Below, in pieces: positions 9,240 to 22,226 of a stretch of 64,000 nt of DNA. Each line of letters opens with the position of its first letter. Positions within the stretch are counted from its first letter, which is position 1. Source of the DNA: Prosopocoilus inquinatus (Eukaryota; Arthropoda; Insecta; Coleoptera; Lucanidae); the NCBI GenBank assembly GCA_036172665.1, contig CM069874.1, forward strand, positions 55,782,707 to 55,846,706, in the 5' to 3' direction. The notes beneath the pieces are model-generated. The model searched no databases and was not told the DNA's origin. It was given only the letters and a program-made list of their open reading frames with translations. Both the position numbers and the translations under genes were made by a program.

Positions 9240-12200
9240 GGAACGGTTGGAGTTAGGAAGATGTGGTTTTCACTGCTGCGTAGCATTCGGCCAGCTGCAT
9301 AATACAGATGCAGTTTCGACCTTCACACTCGATTGGAAAAGAAGTTTTCGCTTTGGAAAAATTGCTGTTTTTGGGGGAATTAAACGTTTCCCTCTCAGGA
9401 GAATGACGTTCTCCACTGGTCATCCAACGGAGAAAACAGCATCGTTCCATCTCTCTCCGTCTCTGAGTAATCGCGATTTTTCTGATAAAAATTGGCGGAG
9501 GCGCCGGGTATGAATTTAAACAAGCAATATCTCCGGAACGGTTGGAGTTAGGAAGATGTGGTTTTCACTGCTGCGTAGCATTCGGCCAGCTGCATTATAC
9601 AGATGCAGTTTCGACCTTCACACTCGATTGGAAAAGAAGTTTTCGCTTTGGAAAAATTGCTGTTTTTGGGGGAATTACACGTTTCCCTCTCAGGAGAATG
9701 ACGTTCTCCACTGGTCATCCAACGGAGAAAACAGCATCGTTCCATCTCTCTCCGTCTCTGAGTAATCGCGATTTTTCTGGAAAAAATTGGCGGAGGCGCC
9801 GGGTATGAATTTAAACAAGCAATATCTCCGGAACGGTTGGAGTTAGGAAGATGTGGTTTTCACTGCTGCGTAGCATTCGGCCAGCTGCATAATACAGATG
9901 CAGTTTCGACCTTCACACTCGATTGGAAAAGAAGTTTTCGCTTTGGAAAAATTGCTGTTTGTGGGGGAATTAAACGTTTCCCTCTCAGGAGAATGACGTT
10001 CTCCATTGGTCATCCAACGGAGAAGACAGCATCGTTCCATCTCTCTCCGTCTCTGAGTAATCGCGATTTATCTGGAAAAAATTGGCGGAGGCGCCGGGTA
10101 TGAATTTAAACAAGCAATATCTCCGGAACGGTTGGAGTTAGGAAGATGTGGTTTTCACTGCTGCGTAGCATTCGGCCAGCTGCATAATACAGATGCAGTT
10201 TCGACCTTCACACTCGATTGGAAAAGAAGTTTTCGCTTTGGAAAATTTGCTGTTTATGGGGGAATTAAACGTTTCCCTCTCAGGAGAATGACTTTCTCCA
10301 CTGGTCATCCAACGGAGAAGACAGCATCGTTCCATCTCTCTCCGTCTCTGAGTAATCGCGATTTTTCTGATAAAAATTGGCGGAGGCGCCGGGTATGAAT
10401 TTAAACAAGCAATATCTCCGGAACGGTTGGAGTTAGGAAGATGTGGTTTTCACTGCTGCGTAGCATTCGGCCAGCTGCATTATACAGATGCAGTTTCGAC
10501 CTTCACACTCGATTGGAAAAGAAGTTTTCGCTTTGGAAAAATTGCTGTTTTTGGGGGAATTACACGTTTCCCTCTCAGGAGAATGACTTTCTCCACTGGT
10601 CATCCAACGGAGAAGACAGCATCGTTCCATTTCTCTCCGTCTCTGAGTAATCGCGATTTTTCTGAAAAAAATTGGCGGAGGCGCCGGGTATGAATTTAAA
10701 CAAGCAATATCTCCGGAACGGTTGGAGTTAGGAAGATGTGGTTTTCACTGCTGCGTAGCATTCGGCCAGCTGCATAATACAGATGCAGTTTCGACCTTCA
10801 CACTCGATTGGAAAAGAAGTTTTCGCTTTGGAAAAATTGCTGTTTTTGGGGGAATTAAACGTTTCCCTCTCAGGAGAATGACGCTGTCCACTGATCATCC
10901 AACGGAGAAGACAGCATCGTTCCATTTCTCTCCGTCTCTGAGTAATCGCGATTTTTCTGAAAGAAATTGGCGGAGGCGCCGGGTATGTATTTAAACAAGC
11001 AATATCTCCGGAACGGTTGGAGTTAGGAAGATGTGGTTTTCACAGCTGCGTAGCATTCGGCCAGCTGCATAATACAGATGCAGTTTCGACCTTCACACTC
11101 GATTGGAGAAGAAGTTTTCGCTTTGGAAAAATTGCTGTTTGTGGGGGAATTAAACGTTTCCCTCTCAGGACAATGACGTTCTCCACTGGTCATCCAACGG
11201 AGAAAACAGCATCGTTCCATCTCTCTCCGTCTCTGAGTAATCGCGATTTTTCTGGAAAAAATTGGCGGAGGCGCCGGGTATGAATGTAAACAAGCAATAT
11301 CTCCGGAACGGTTGGAGTTAGGAAGATGTGGTTTTCACTGCTGCGTAGCATTCGGCCAGCTGCATAATACAGATGCAGTTTCGACCTTCACACTCGATTG
11401 GAAAAGAAGTTTTCGCTTTGGAAAAATTGCTGTTTTTGGGGGAATTAAACGTTTCCCTCTCAGGAGAATGACTTTCTCCACTGGTCATCCAACGGAGAAG
11501 ACAGCATCGTTCCATTTCTCTCCGTCTCTGAGTAATCGCGATTTTTCTGAAAAAAATTGGAGGAGGCGCCGGGTATGAATGTAAACAAGCAATATCTCCG
11601 GAACGGTTGGAGTTAGGAAGATGTGGTTTTCACTGCTGCGTAGCATTCGGCCAGCTGCATAATACAGATGCAGTTTCGACCTTCACACTCGATTGGAAAA
11701 GAAGTTTTCGCTTTGGAAAAATTGCTGTTTGTGGGGGAATTAAACGTTTCCCTCTCAGGAGAATGACGTTCTCCATTGGTCATCCAACGGAGAAGACAGC
11801 ATCGTTCCATCTCTCTCCGTCTCTGAGTAATCGCGATTTATCTGGAAAAAATTGGCGGAGGCGCCGGGTATGAATTTAAACAAGCAATATCTCCGGAACG
11901 GTTGGAGTTAGGAAGATGTGGTTTTCACTGCTGCGTAGCATTCGGCCAGCTGCATAATACAGATGCAGTTTCGACCTTCACACTCGATTGGAAAAGAAGT
12001 TTTCGCTTTGGAAAAATTGCTGTTTGTGGGGGAATTAAACGTTTCCCTCTCAGGAGAATGACGTTCTCCACTGGTCATCCAACGGAGAAGACAGCATCGT
12101 TCCATTTCTCTCCGTCTCTGAGTAATCGCGATTTTTCTGATAAAAATTGGCGGAGGCGCCGGGTATGAATTTAAACAAGCAATATCTCCGGAACGGTTGG

Positions 12201-13081
12201 AGTTAGGAAGATGTGGTTTTCACAGCTGCGTAGCATTCGGCCAGCTGCATAATACAGATGCAGTTTCGACCTTCACACTCGATTGGAAAAGAAGTTTTCG
12301 CTTTGGAAAATTTGCTGTTTATGGGGGAATTAAACGTTTCCCTCTTAGGAGAATGACTTTCTCCACTGGTCATCCAACGGAGAAGACAGCATCGTTCCAT
12401 CTCTCTCCGTCTCTGAGTAATCGCGATTTTTCTGGAAAAAATTGGCGGAGGCGCCGGGTATGAATTTAAACAAGCAATATCTCCGGAACGGTTGGAGTTA
12501 GGAACATGTGGTTTTCAATGCTGCGTAGCATTCGGCCAGCTGCATAATACAGATGCAGTTTCGACCATCACACTCGATTGGAAAAGAAGTTTTCGCTTTG
12601 GACAAATTGCTGTTTGTGGGGGAATTAAACGTTTCCCTCTCAGGAGAATGACGTTCTCCACTGGTCATCCAACGGAGAAAACAGCATCGTTCCATCTCTC
12701 TCCGTCTCTGAGTAATCGCGATTTTTCTGATAAAAATTGGCGGAGGCGCCGGGTATGAATTTAAACAAGCAATATCTCCGGAACGGTTGGAGTTAGGAAG
12801 ATGTGGTTTTCACTGCTGCGTAGCATTCGGCCAGCTGCATTATACAGATGCAGTTTCGACCTTCACACTCGATTGGAAAAGAAGTTTTCGCTTTGGAAAA
12901 ATTGCTGTTTTTGGGGGAATTACACGTTTCCCTCTCAGGAGAATGACTTTCTCCACTGGTCATCCAACGGAGAAGACAGCATCGTTCCATTTCTCTCCGT
13001 CTCTGAGTAATCGCGATTTTTCTGAAAAAAATTGGCGGAGGCGCCGGGTATGAATTTAAACAAGCAATATCTCCGGAACGG
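9240..13081 (+). repeat. Satellite zone with mixed monomer types (m31-m43)
   Basis: Thirteen monomers in no simple short period. New types appear: one with GAAAATTTGCTGTTTATGG (10132, 12197), one with CTCCATTGGT and GATTTATCTGG (9837, 11607), and one with GGAACATG, CAATGCTG, CCATCAC and GGACAAATTG (12492). They are interleaved with types from zone 1, such as the CATTATAC/TTACACG monomer at 10427 and 12787. These new types become the members of the regular HOR that follows. Confidence 0.85.
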
Positions 13082-15146
13082 TTGGAGTTAGGAAGATGTG
13101 GTTTTCACAGCTGCGTAGCATTCGGCCAGCTGCATAATACAGATGCAGTTTCGACCTTCACACTCGATTGGAAAAGAAGTTTTCGCTTTGGAAAATTTGC
13201 TGTTTATGGGGGAATTAAACGTTTCCCTCTCAGGAGAATGACTTTCTCCACTGGTCATCCAACGGAGAAGACAGCATCGTTCCATCTCTCTCCGTCTCTG
13301 AGTAATCGCGATTTATCTGGAAAAAATTGGCGGAGGCGCCGGGTATGAATGTAAACAAGCAATATCTCCGGAACGGTTGGAGTTAGGAAGATGTGGTTTT
13401 CACTGCTGCGTAGCATTCGGCCAGCTGCATAATACAGATGCAGTTTCGACCTTCACACTCGATTGGAAAAGAAGTTTTCGCTTTGGAAAAATTGCTGTCT
13501 TTGGGGGAATTAAACGTTTCCCTCTCAGGAGAATGACGTTCTCCACTGGTCATCCAACGGAGAAAACAGCATCGTTCCATCTCTCTCCGTCTCTGAGTAA
13601 TCGCGATTTTTCTGGAAAAAATTGGCGGAGGCGCCGGGTATGAATTTAAACAAGCAATATCTCCGGAACGGTTGGAGTTAGGAAGATGTGGTTTTCACTG
13701 CTGCGTAGCATTCGGCCAGCTGCATAATACAGATGCAGTTTCGACCTTCACACTCGATTGGAAAAGAAGTTTTCGCTTTGGAAAAATTGCTGTTTGTGGG
13801 GGAATTAAACGTTTCCCTCTCAGGAGAATGACGTTCTCCATTGGTCATCCAACGGAGAAGACAGCATCGTTCCATCTCTCTCCGTCTCTGATTAATCGCG
13901 ATTTATCTGGAAAAAATTGGCGGAGGCGCCGGGTATGAATTTAAACAAGCAATATCTCCGGAACGGTTGGAGTTAGGAAGATGTGGTTTTCACTGCTGCG
14001 TAGCATTCGGCCAGCTGCATAATACAGATGCAGTTTCGACCTTCACACTCGATTGGAAAAGAAGTTTTCGCTTTGGAAAATTTGCTGTTTATGGGGGAAT
14101 TAAACGTTTCCCTCTCAGGAGAATGACTTTCTCCACTGGTCATCCAACGGAGAAGACAGCATCGTTCCATCTCTCTCCGTCTCTGAGTAATCGCGATTTT
14201 TCTGGAAAAAATTGGCGGAGGCGCCGGGTATGAATTTAAACAAGCAATATCTCCGGAACGGTTGGAGTTAGGAACATGTGGTTTTCAATGCTGCGTAGCA
14301 TTCGGCCAGCTGCATAATACAGATGCAGTTTCGACCATCACACTCGATTGGAAAAGAAGTTTTCGCTTTGGACAAATTGCTGTTTGTGGGGGAATTAAAC
14401 GTTTCCCTCTCAGGAGAATGACGTTCTCCACTGGTCATCCAACGGAGAAAACAGCATCGTTCCATCTCTCTCCGTCTCTGAGTAATCGCGATTTTTCTGA
14501 TAAAAATTGGCGGAGGCGCCGGGTATGAATTTAAACAAGCAATATCTCCGGAACGGTTGGAGTTAGGAAGATGTGGTTTTCACTGCTGCGTAGCATTCGG
14601 CCAGCTGCATAATACAGATGCAGTTTCGACCTTCACACTCGATTGGAAAAGAAGTTTTCGCTTTGGAAAAATTGCTGTCTTTGGGGGAATTAAACGTTTC
14701 CCTCTCAGGAGAATGACGTTCTCCACTGGTCATCCAACGGAGAAAACAGCATCGTTCCATCTCTCTCCGTCTCTGAGTAATCGCGATTTTTCTGGAAAAA
14801 ATTGGCGGAGGCGCCGGGTATGAATTTAAACAAGCAATATCTCCGGAACGGTTGGAGTTAGGAAGATGTGGTTTTCACTGCTGCGTAGCATTCGGCCAGC
14901 TGCATAATACAGATGCAGTTTCGACCTTCACACTCGATTGGAAAAGAAGTTTTCGCTTTGGAAAAATTGCTGTTTGTGGGGGAATTAAACGTTTCCCTCT
15001 CAGGAGAATGACGTTCTCCATTGGTCATCCAACGGAGAAGACAGCATCGTTCCATCTCTCTCCGTCTCTGATTAATCGCGATTTATCTGGAAAAAATTGG
15101 CGGAGGCGCCGGGTATGAATTTAAACAAGCAATATCTCCGGAACGG
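13082..15146 (+). repeat. 7-monomer higher-order repeat, copy 1 (2065 bp)
   Basis: Monomers m44-m50. Four types alternate in a fixed order: the TTTATGG type, the TGTCTTTGGG type, the ATTAATCGCGATTTA type and the GGAACATG type. Within the unit they form a 4-monomer period with one member skipped. The first monomer carries CACAGCTG and ends in GATTTATCTGG with GAATGTAAAC. Confidence 0.85.
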
Positions 15147-15441
15147 TTGGAGTTAGGAAGATGTGGTTTTCACTGCTGCGTAGCATTCGGCCAGCTGCAT
15201 AATACAGATGCAGTTTCGACCTTCACACTCGATTGGAAAAGAAGTTTTCGCTTTGGAAAATTTGCTGTTTATGGGGGAATTAAACGTTTCCCTCTCAGGA
15301 GAATGACTTTCTCCACTGGTCATCCAACGGAGAAGACAGCATCGTTCCATCTCTCTCCGTCTCTGAGTAATCGCGATTTATCTGGAAAAAATTGGCGGAG
15401 GCGCCGGGTATGAATGTAAACAAGCAATATCTCCGGAACGG
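15147..15441 (+). repeat. Hybrid monomer m51 at a 7-mer duplication junction
   Basis: The front (CACTGCTG, 15171-15178) matches the later members of this type (for example 17212), while the tail (A at 15380, GAATGTAAAC) matches the monomer at 13082. The switch lies between about 15174 and 15380. This is what a crossover between monomers seven units out of register would leave. Confidence 0.65.
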
Positions 15442-17211
15442 TTGGAGTTAGGAAGATGTGGTTTTCACTGCTGCGTAGCATTCGGCCAGCTGCATAATAC
15501 AGATGCAGTTTCGACCTTCACACTCGATTGGAAAAGAAGTTTTCGCTTTGGAAAAATTGCTGTCTTTGGGGGAATTAAACGTTTCCCTCTCAGGAGAATG
15601 ACGTTCTCCACTGGTCATCCAACGGAGAAAACAGCATCGTTCCATCTCTCTCCGTCTCTGAGTAATCGCGATTTTTCTGGAAAAAATTGGCGGAGGCGCC
15701 GGGTATGAATTTAAACAAGCAATATCTCCGGAACGGTTGGAGTTAGGAAGATGTGGTTTTCACTGCTGCGTAGCATTCGGCCAGCTGCATAATACAGATG
15801 CAGTTTCGACCTTCACACTCGATTGGAAAAGAAGTTTTCGCTTTGGAAAAATTGCTGTTTGTGGGGGAATTAAACGTTTCCCTCTCAGGAGAATGACGTT
15901 CTCCATTGGTCATCCAACGGAGAAGACAGCATCGTTCCATCTCTCTCCGTCTCTGATTAATCGCGATTTATCTGGAAAAAATTGGCGGAGGCGCCGGGTA
16001 TGAATTTAAACAAGCAATATCTCCGGAACGGTTGGAGTTAGGAAGATGTGGTTTTCACTGCTGCGTAGCATTCGGCCAGCTGCATAATACAGATGCAGTT
16101 TCGACCTTCACACTCGATTGGAAAAGAAGTTTTCGCTTTGGAAAATTTGCTGTTTATGGGGGAATTAAACGTTTCCCTCTCAGGAGAATGACTTTCTCCA
16201 CTGGTCATCCAACGGAGAAGACAGCATCGTTCCATCTCTCTCCGTCTCTGAGTAATCGCGATTTTTCTGGAAAAAATTGGCGGAGGCGCCGGGTATGAAT
16301 TTAAACAAGCAATATCTCCGGAACGGTTGGAGTTAGGAACATGTGGTTTTCAATGCTGCGTAGCATTCGGCCAGCTGCATAATACAGATGCAGTTTCGAC
16401 CATCACACTCGATTGGAAAAGAAGTTTTCGCTTTGGACAAATTGCTGTTTGTGGGGGAATTAAACGTTTCCCTCTCAGGAGAATGACGTTCTCCACTGGT
16501 CATCCAACGGAGAAAACAGCATCGTTCCATCTCTCTCCGTCTCTGAGTAATCGCGATTTTTCTGATAAAAATTGGCGGAGGCGCCGGGTATGAATTTAAA
16601 CAAGCAATATCTCCGGAACGGTTGGAGTTAGGAAGATGTGGTTTTCACTGCTGCGTAGCATTCGGCCAGCTGCATAATACAGATGCAGTTTCGACCTTCA
16701 CACTCGATTGGAAAAGAAGTTTTCGCTTTGGAAAAATTGCTGTCTTTGGGGGAATTAAACGTTTCCCTCTCAGGAGAATGACGTTCTCCACTGGTCATCC
16801 AACGGAGAAAACAGCATCGTTCCATCTCTCTCCGTCTCTGAGTAATCGCGATTTTTCTGGAAAAAATTGGCGGAGGCGCCGGGTATGAATTTAAACAAGC
16901 AATATCTCCGGAACGGTTGGAGTTAGGAAGATGTGGTTTTCACTGCTGCGTAGCATTCGGCCAGCTGCATAATACAGATGCAGTTTCGACCTTCACACTC
17001 GATTGGAAAAGAAGTTTTCGCTTTGGAAAAATTGCTGTTTGTGGGGGAATTAAACGTTTCCCTCTCAGGAGAATGACGTTCTCCATTGGTCATCCAACGG
17101 AGAAGACAGCATCGTTCCATCTCTCTCCGTCTCTGATTAATCGCGATTTATCTGGAAAAAATTGGCGGAGGCGCCGGGTATGAATTTAAACAAGCAATAT
17201 CTCCGGAACGG
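15147..17211 (+). repeat. 7-monomer higher-order repeat, copy 2 (2065 bp)
   Basis: Monomers m51-m57 repeat the order of m44-m50 exactly. The only difference I see is in the first monomer, which has CACTGCTG where copy 1 has CACAGCTG, while its tail agrees with copy 1. Confidence 0.85.
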
Positions 17212-18391
17212 TTGGAGTTAGGAAGATGTGGTTTTCACTGCTGCGTAGCATTCGGCCAGCTGCATAATACAGATGCAGTTTCGACCTTCACACTCGATTG
17301 GAAAAGAAGTTTTCGCTTTGGAAAATTTGCTGTTTATGGGGGAATTAAACGTTTCCCTCTCAGGAGAATGACTTTCTCCACTGGTCATCCAACGGAGAAG
17401 ACAGCATCGTTCCATCTCTCTCCGTCTCTGAGTAATCGCGATTTTTCTGGAAAAAATTGGCGGAGGCGCCGGGTATGAATTTAAACAAGCAATATCTCCG
17501 GAACGGTTGGAGTTAGGAACATGTGGTTTTCAATGCTGCGTAGCATTCGGCCAGCTGCATAATACAGATGCAGTTTCGACCATCACACTCGATTGGAAAA
17601 GAAGTTTTCGCTTTGGACAAATTGCTGTTTGTGGGGGAATTAAACGTTTCCCTCTCAGGAGAATGACGTTCTCCATTGGTCATCCAACGGAGAAGACAGC
17701 ATCGTTCCATCTCTCTCCGTCTCTGATTAATCGCGATTTATCTGGAAAAAATTGGCGGAGGCGCCGGGTATGAATTTAAACAAGCAATATCTCCGGAACG
17801 GTTGGAGTTAGGAAGATGTGGTTTTCACTGCTGCGTAGCATTCGGCCAGCTGCATAATACAGATGCAGTTTCGACCTTCACACTCGATTGGAAAAGAAGT
17901 TTTCGCTTTGGAAAATTTGCTGTTTATGGGGGAATTAAACGTTTCCCTCTCAGGAGAATGACTTTCTCCACTGGTCATCCAACGGAGAAGACAGCATCGT
18001 TCCATCTCTCTCCGTCTCTGAGTAATCGCGATTTTTCTGGAAAAAATTGGCGGAGGCGCCGGGTATGAATTTAAACAAGCAATATCTCCGGAACGGTTGG
18101 AGTTAGGAACATGTGGTTTTCAATGCTGCGTAGCATTCGGCCAGCTGCATAATACAGATGCAGTTTCGACCATCACACTCGATTGGAAAAGAAGTTTTCG
18201 CTTTGGACAAATTGCTGTTTGTGGGGGAATTAAACGTTTCCCTCTCAGGAGAATGACGTTCTCCACTGGTCATCCAACGGAGAAAACAGCATCGTTCCAT
18301 CTCTCTCCGTCTCTGAGTAATCGCGATTTTTCTGATAAAAATTGGCGGAGGCGCCGGGTATGAATTTAAACAAGCAATATCTCCGGAACGG
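17212..18391 (+). repeat. Degenerate end of the 4-monomer period (m58-m61)
   Basis: The expected four-type order is broken here: the TGTCTTTGGG type is missing and two neighbouring types are fused into the hybrid monomer at 17507. Afterwards the array returns to zone 1 types at 18392. Confidence 0.75.
17507..17801 (+). repeat. Hybrid monomer m59, internal deletion junction
   Basis: The front carries the full signature of the GGAACATG type (CAATGCTG, CCATCAC, C at 17618). The tail carries that of the ATTAATCGCGATTTA type (T at 17676 onward). These types are normally separated by the TGTCTTTGGG monomer, so the hybrid marks loss of two monomer lengths from the parental order. The switch lies between 17618 and 17676. 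Confidence 0.75.
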
Positions 18392-20456
18392 TTGGAGTTA
18401 GGAAGATGTGGTTTTCACTGCTGCGTAGCATTCGGCCAGCTGCATAATACAGATGCAGTTTCGACCTTCACACTCGATTGGAGAAGAAGTTTTCGCTTTG
18501 GAAAAATTGCTGTTTGTGGGGGAATTAAACGTTTCCCTCTCAGGACAATGACGTTCTCCACTGGTCATCCAACGGAGAAAACAGCATCGTTCCATCTCTC
18601 TCCGTCTCTGAGTAATCGCGATTTTTCTGGAAAAAATTGGCGGAGGCGCCGGGTATGAATGTAAACAAGCAATATCTCCGGAACGGTTGGAGTTAGGAAG
18701 ATGTGGTTTTCACTGCTGCGTAGCATTCGGCCAGCTGCATAATACAGATGCAGTTTCGACCTTCACACTCGATTGGAAAAGAAGTTTTCGCTTTGGAAAA
18801 ATTGCTGTTTTTGGGGGAATTAAACGTTTCCCTCTCAGGAGAATGACTTTCTCCACTGGTCATCCAACGGAGAAGACAGCATCGTTCCATTTCTCTCCGT
18901 CTCTGAGTAATCGCGATTTTTCTGAAAAAAATTGGCGGAGGCGCCGGGTATGAATTTAAACAAGCAATATCTCCGGAACGGTTGGAGTTAGGAAGATGTG
19001 GTTTTCACTGCTGCGTAGCATTCGGCCAGCTGCATAATACAGATGCAGTTTCGACCTTCACACTCGATTGGAAAAGAAGTTTTCGCTTTGGAAAAATTGC
19101 TGTTTTTGGGGGAATTAAACGTTTCCCTCTCAGGAGAATGACGCTGTCCACTGATCATCCAACGGAGAAGACAGCATCGTTCCATTTCTCTCCGTCTCTG
19201 AGTAATCGCGATTTTTCTGAAAGAAATTGGCGGAGGCGCCGGGTATGTATTTAAACAAGCAATATCTCCGGAACGGTTGGAGTTAGGAAGATGTGGTTTT
19301 CACTGCTGCGTAGCATTCGGCCAGCTGCATAATACAGATGCAGTTTCGACCTTCACACTCGATTGGAAAAGAAGTTTTCGCTTTGGAAAAATTGCTGTTT
19401 GTGGGGGAATTAAACGTTTCCCTCTCAGGAGAATGACTTTCTCCACTGGTCATCCAACGGAGAAGACAGCATCGTTCCATTTCTCTCCGTCTCTGAGTAA
19501 TCGCGATTTTTCTGAAAAAAATTGGCGGAGGCGCCGGGTATGAATTTAAACAAGCAATATCTCCAGAACGGTTGGAGTTAGGAAGATGTGGTTTTCACTG
19601 CTGCGTAGCATTCGCCCAGCTGCATAATACAGATGCAGTTTCGACCTTCACACTCGATTGGAAAAGAAGTTTTCGCTTTGGAAAAATTGCTGTTTGTGGG
19701 GGAATTAAACGATTCCCTCTCAGGAGAATGACTTTCTCCACTGGTCATCCAACGGAGAAGACAGCATCGTTCCATTTCTCTCCGTCTCTGAGTAATCGCG
19801 ATTTTTCTGAAAAAAATTGGCGGAGGCGCCGGGTATGAATTTAAACAAGCAATATCTCCGGAACGGTTGGAGTTAGGAAGATGTGGTTTTCACTGCTGCG
19901 TAGCATTCGGCCAGCTGCATAATACAGATGCAGTTTCGACCTTCACACTCGATTGGAAAAGAAGTTTTCGCTTTGGAAAAATTGCTGTTTTTGGGGGAAT
20001 TAAACGTTTCCCTCTCAGGAGAATGACGTTCTCCACTGGTCATCCAACGGAGAAAACAGCATCGTTCCATCTCTCTCCGTCTCTGAGTAATCGCGATTTT
20101 TCTGATAAAAATTGGCGGAGGCGCCGGGTATGAATTTAAACAAGCAATATCTCCGGAACGGTTGGAGTTAGGAAGATGTGGTTTTCACTGCTGCGTAGCA
20201 TTCGGCCAGCTGCATTATACAGATGCAGTTTCGACCTTCACACTCGATTGGAAAAGAAGTTTTCGCTTTGGAAAAATTGCTGTTTTTGGGGGAATTACAC
20301 GTTTCCCTCTCAGGAGAATGACTTTCTCCACTGGTCATCCAACGGAGAAGACAGCATCGTTCCATTTCTCTCCGTCTCTGAGTAATCGCGATTTTTCTGA
20401 AAAAAATTGGCGGAGGCGCCGGGTATGAATTTAAACAAGCAATATCTCCAGAACGG

Positions 20457-22226
20457 TTGGAGTTAGGAAGATGTGGTTTTCACTGCTGCGTAGCATTCGC
20501 CCAGCTGCATAATACAGATGCAGTTTCGACCTTCACACTCGATTGGAAAAGAAGTTTTCGCTTTGGAAAAATTGCTGTTTTTGGGGGAATTAAACGTTTC
20601 CCTCTCAGGAGAATGACTTTCTCCACTGGTCATCCAACGGAGAAAACAGCATCGTTCCATTTCTCTCCGTCTCTGAGTAATCGCGATTTTTCTAAAAAAA
20701 ATTGGCGGAAGCGCCGGGTATGAATTTAAACAAGCAATATCTCCGGAACGGTTGGAGTTAGGAAGATGTGGTTTTCATTGCTGCGTAGCATTCGGCCAGC
20801 TGCATAATACAGATGCAGTTTCGACCTTCACACTCTATTGGAAAAGAAGTTCTCGCTTTGGAAAAATTGCTGTTTTTGGGGGAATTACACGTTTCCCTCT
20901 CAGGAGAATGACTTTCTCCACTGGTCATCCAACGGAGAAGACAGCATCGTTCCATTTCTCTCCGTCTCTGAGTAATCGCGATTTTTCTGAAAAAAATTGG
21001 CGGAGGCGCCGGGTATGAATTTAAACAAGCAATATCTCCAGAACGGTTGGAGTTAGGAAGATGTGGTTTTCACTGCTGCGTAGCATTCGCCCAGCTGCAT
21101 AATACAGATGCAGTTTCGACCTTCACACTCGATTGGAAAAGAAGTTTTCGCTTTGGAAAAATTGCTGTTTTTGGGGGAATTAAACGTTTCCCTCTCAGGA
21201 GAATGACTTTCTCCACTGGTCATCCAACGGAGAAAACAGCATCGTTCCATTTCTCTCCGTCTCTGAGTAATCGCGATTTTTCTGAAAAAAATTGGCGGAA
21301 GCGCCGGGTATGAATTTAAACAAGCAATATCTCCGGAACGGTTGGAGTTAGGAAGATGTGGTTTTCATTGCTGCGTAGCATTCGGCCAGCTGCATAATAC
21401 AGATGCAGTTTCGACCTTCACACTCGATTGGAAAAGAAGTTTTCGCTTTGGAAAAATTGCTGTTTTTGGGGGAATTAAACGTTTCCCTCTCAGGAGAATG
21501 ACTTTCTCCACTGGTCATCCAACGGAGAAAACAGCATCGTTCCATTTCTCTCCGTCTCTGAGTAATCGCGATTTTTCTAAAAAAAATTGGCGGAAGCGCC
21601 GGGTATGAATTTAAACAAGCAATATCTCCGGAACGGTTGGAGTTAGGAAGATGTGGTTTTCATTGCTGCGTAGCATTCGGCCAGCTGCATAATACAGATG
21701 CAGTTTCGACCTTCACACTCTATTGGAAAAGAAGTTCTCGCTTTGGAAAAATTGCTGTTTTTGGGGGAATTACACGTTTCCCTCTCAGGAGAATGACTTT
21801 CTCCACTGGTCATCCAACGGAGAAGACAGCATCGTTCCATTTCTCTCCGTCTCTGAGTAATCGCGATTTTTCTGAAAAAAATTGGCGGAGGCGCCGGGTA
21901 TGAATTTAAACAAGCAATATCTCCAGAACGGTTGGAGTTAGGAAGATGTGGTTTTCACTGCTGCGTAGCATTCGCCCAGCTGCATAATACAGATGCAGTT
22001 TCGACCTTCACACTCGATTGGAAAAGAAGTTTTCGCTTTGGAAAAATTGCTGTTTTTGGGGGAATTAAACGTTTCCCTCTCAGGAGAATGACTTTCTCCA
22101 CTGGTCATCCAACGGAGAAAACAGCATCGTTCCATTTCTCTCCGTCTCTGAGTAATCGCGATTTTTCTGAAAAAAATTGGCGGAAGCGCCGGGTATGAAT
22201 TTAAACAAGCAATATCTCCGGAACGG
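20457..22226 (+). repeat. 3-monomer tandem expansion (885 bp, two units)
   Basis: Monomers m69-m71 and m72-m74 are two successive three-monomer units ending in the same two types (CTCTATTGG with TTACACG, then ATTCGCCC with CGGAAGCG). Copy 1 of the segmental duplication has only one such unit (1872-2756). Confidence 0.85.
21342..21636 (+). repeat. Hybrid monomer m72 at the 885-bp expansion
   Basis: The front (CTCCGG, CATTGCTG, TTCGG at 21381-21385) matches the monomer that normally follows the three-monomer unit. The tail (A at 21530, TCTAAAAAAA, CGGAAG) matches the unit's first monomer. It is the reciprocal joint predicted when a chromatid slips back three monomers, so the direction is most simply gain in copy 2. 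Confidence 0.8.
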
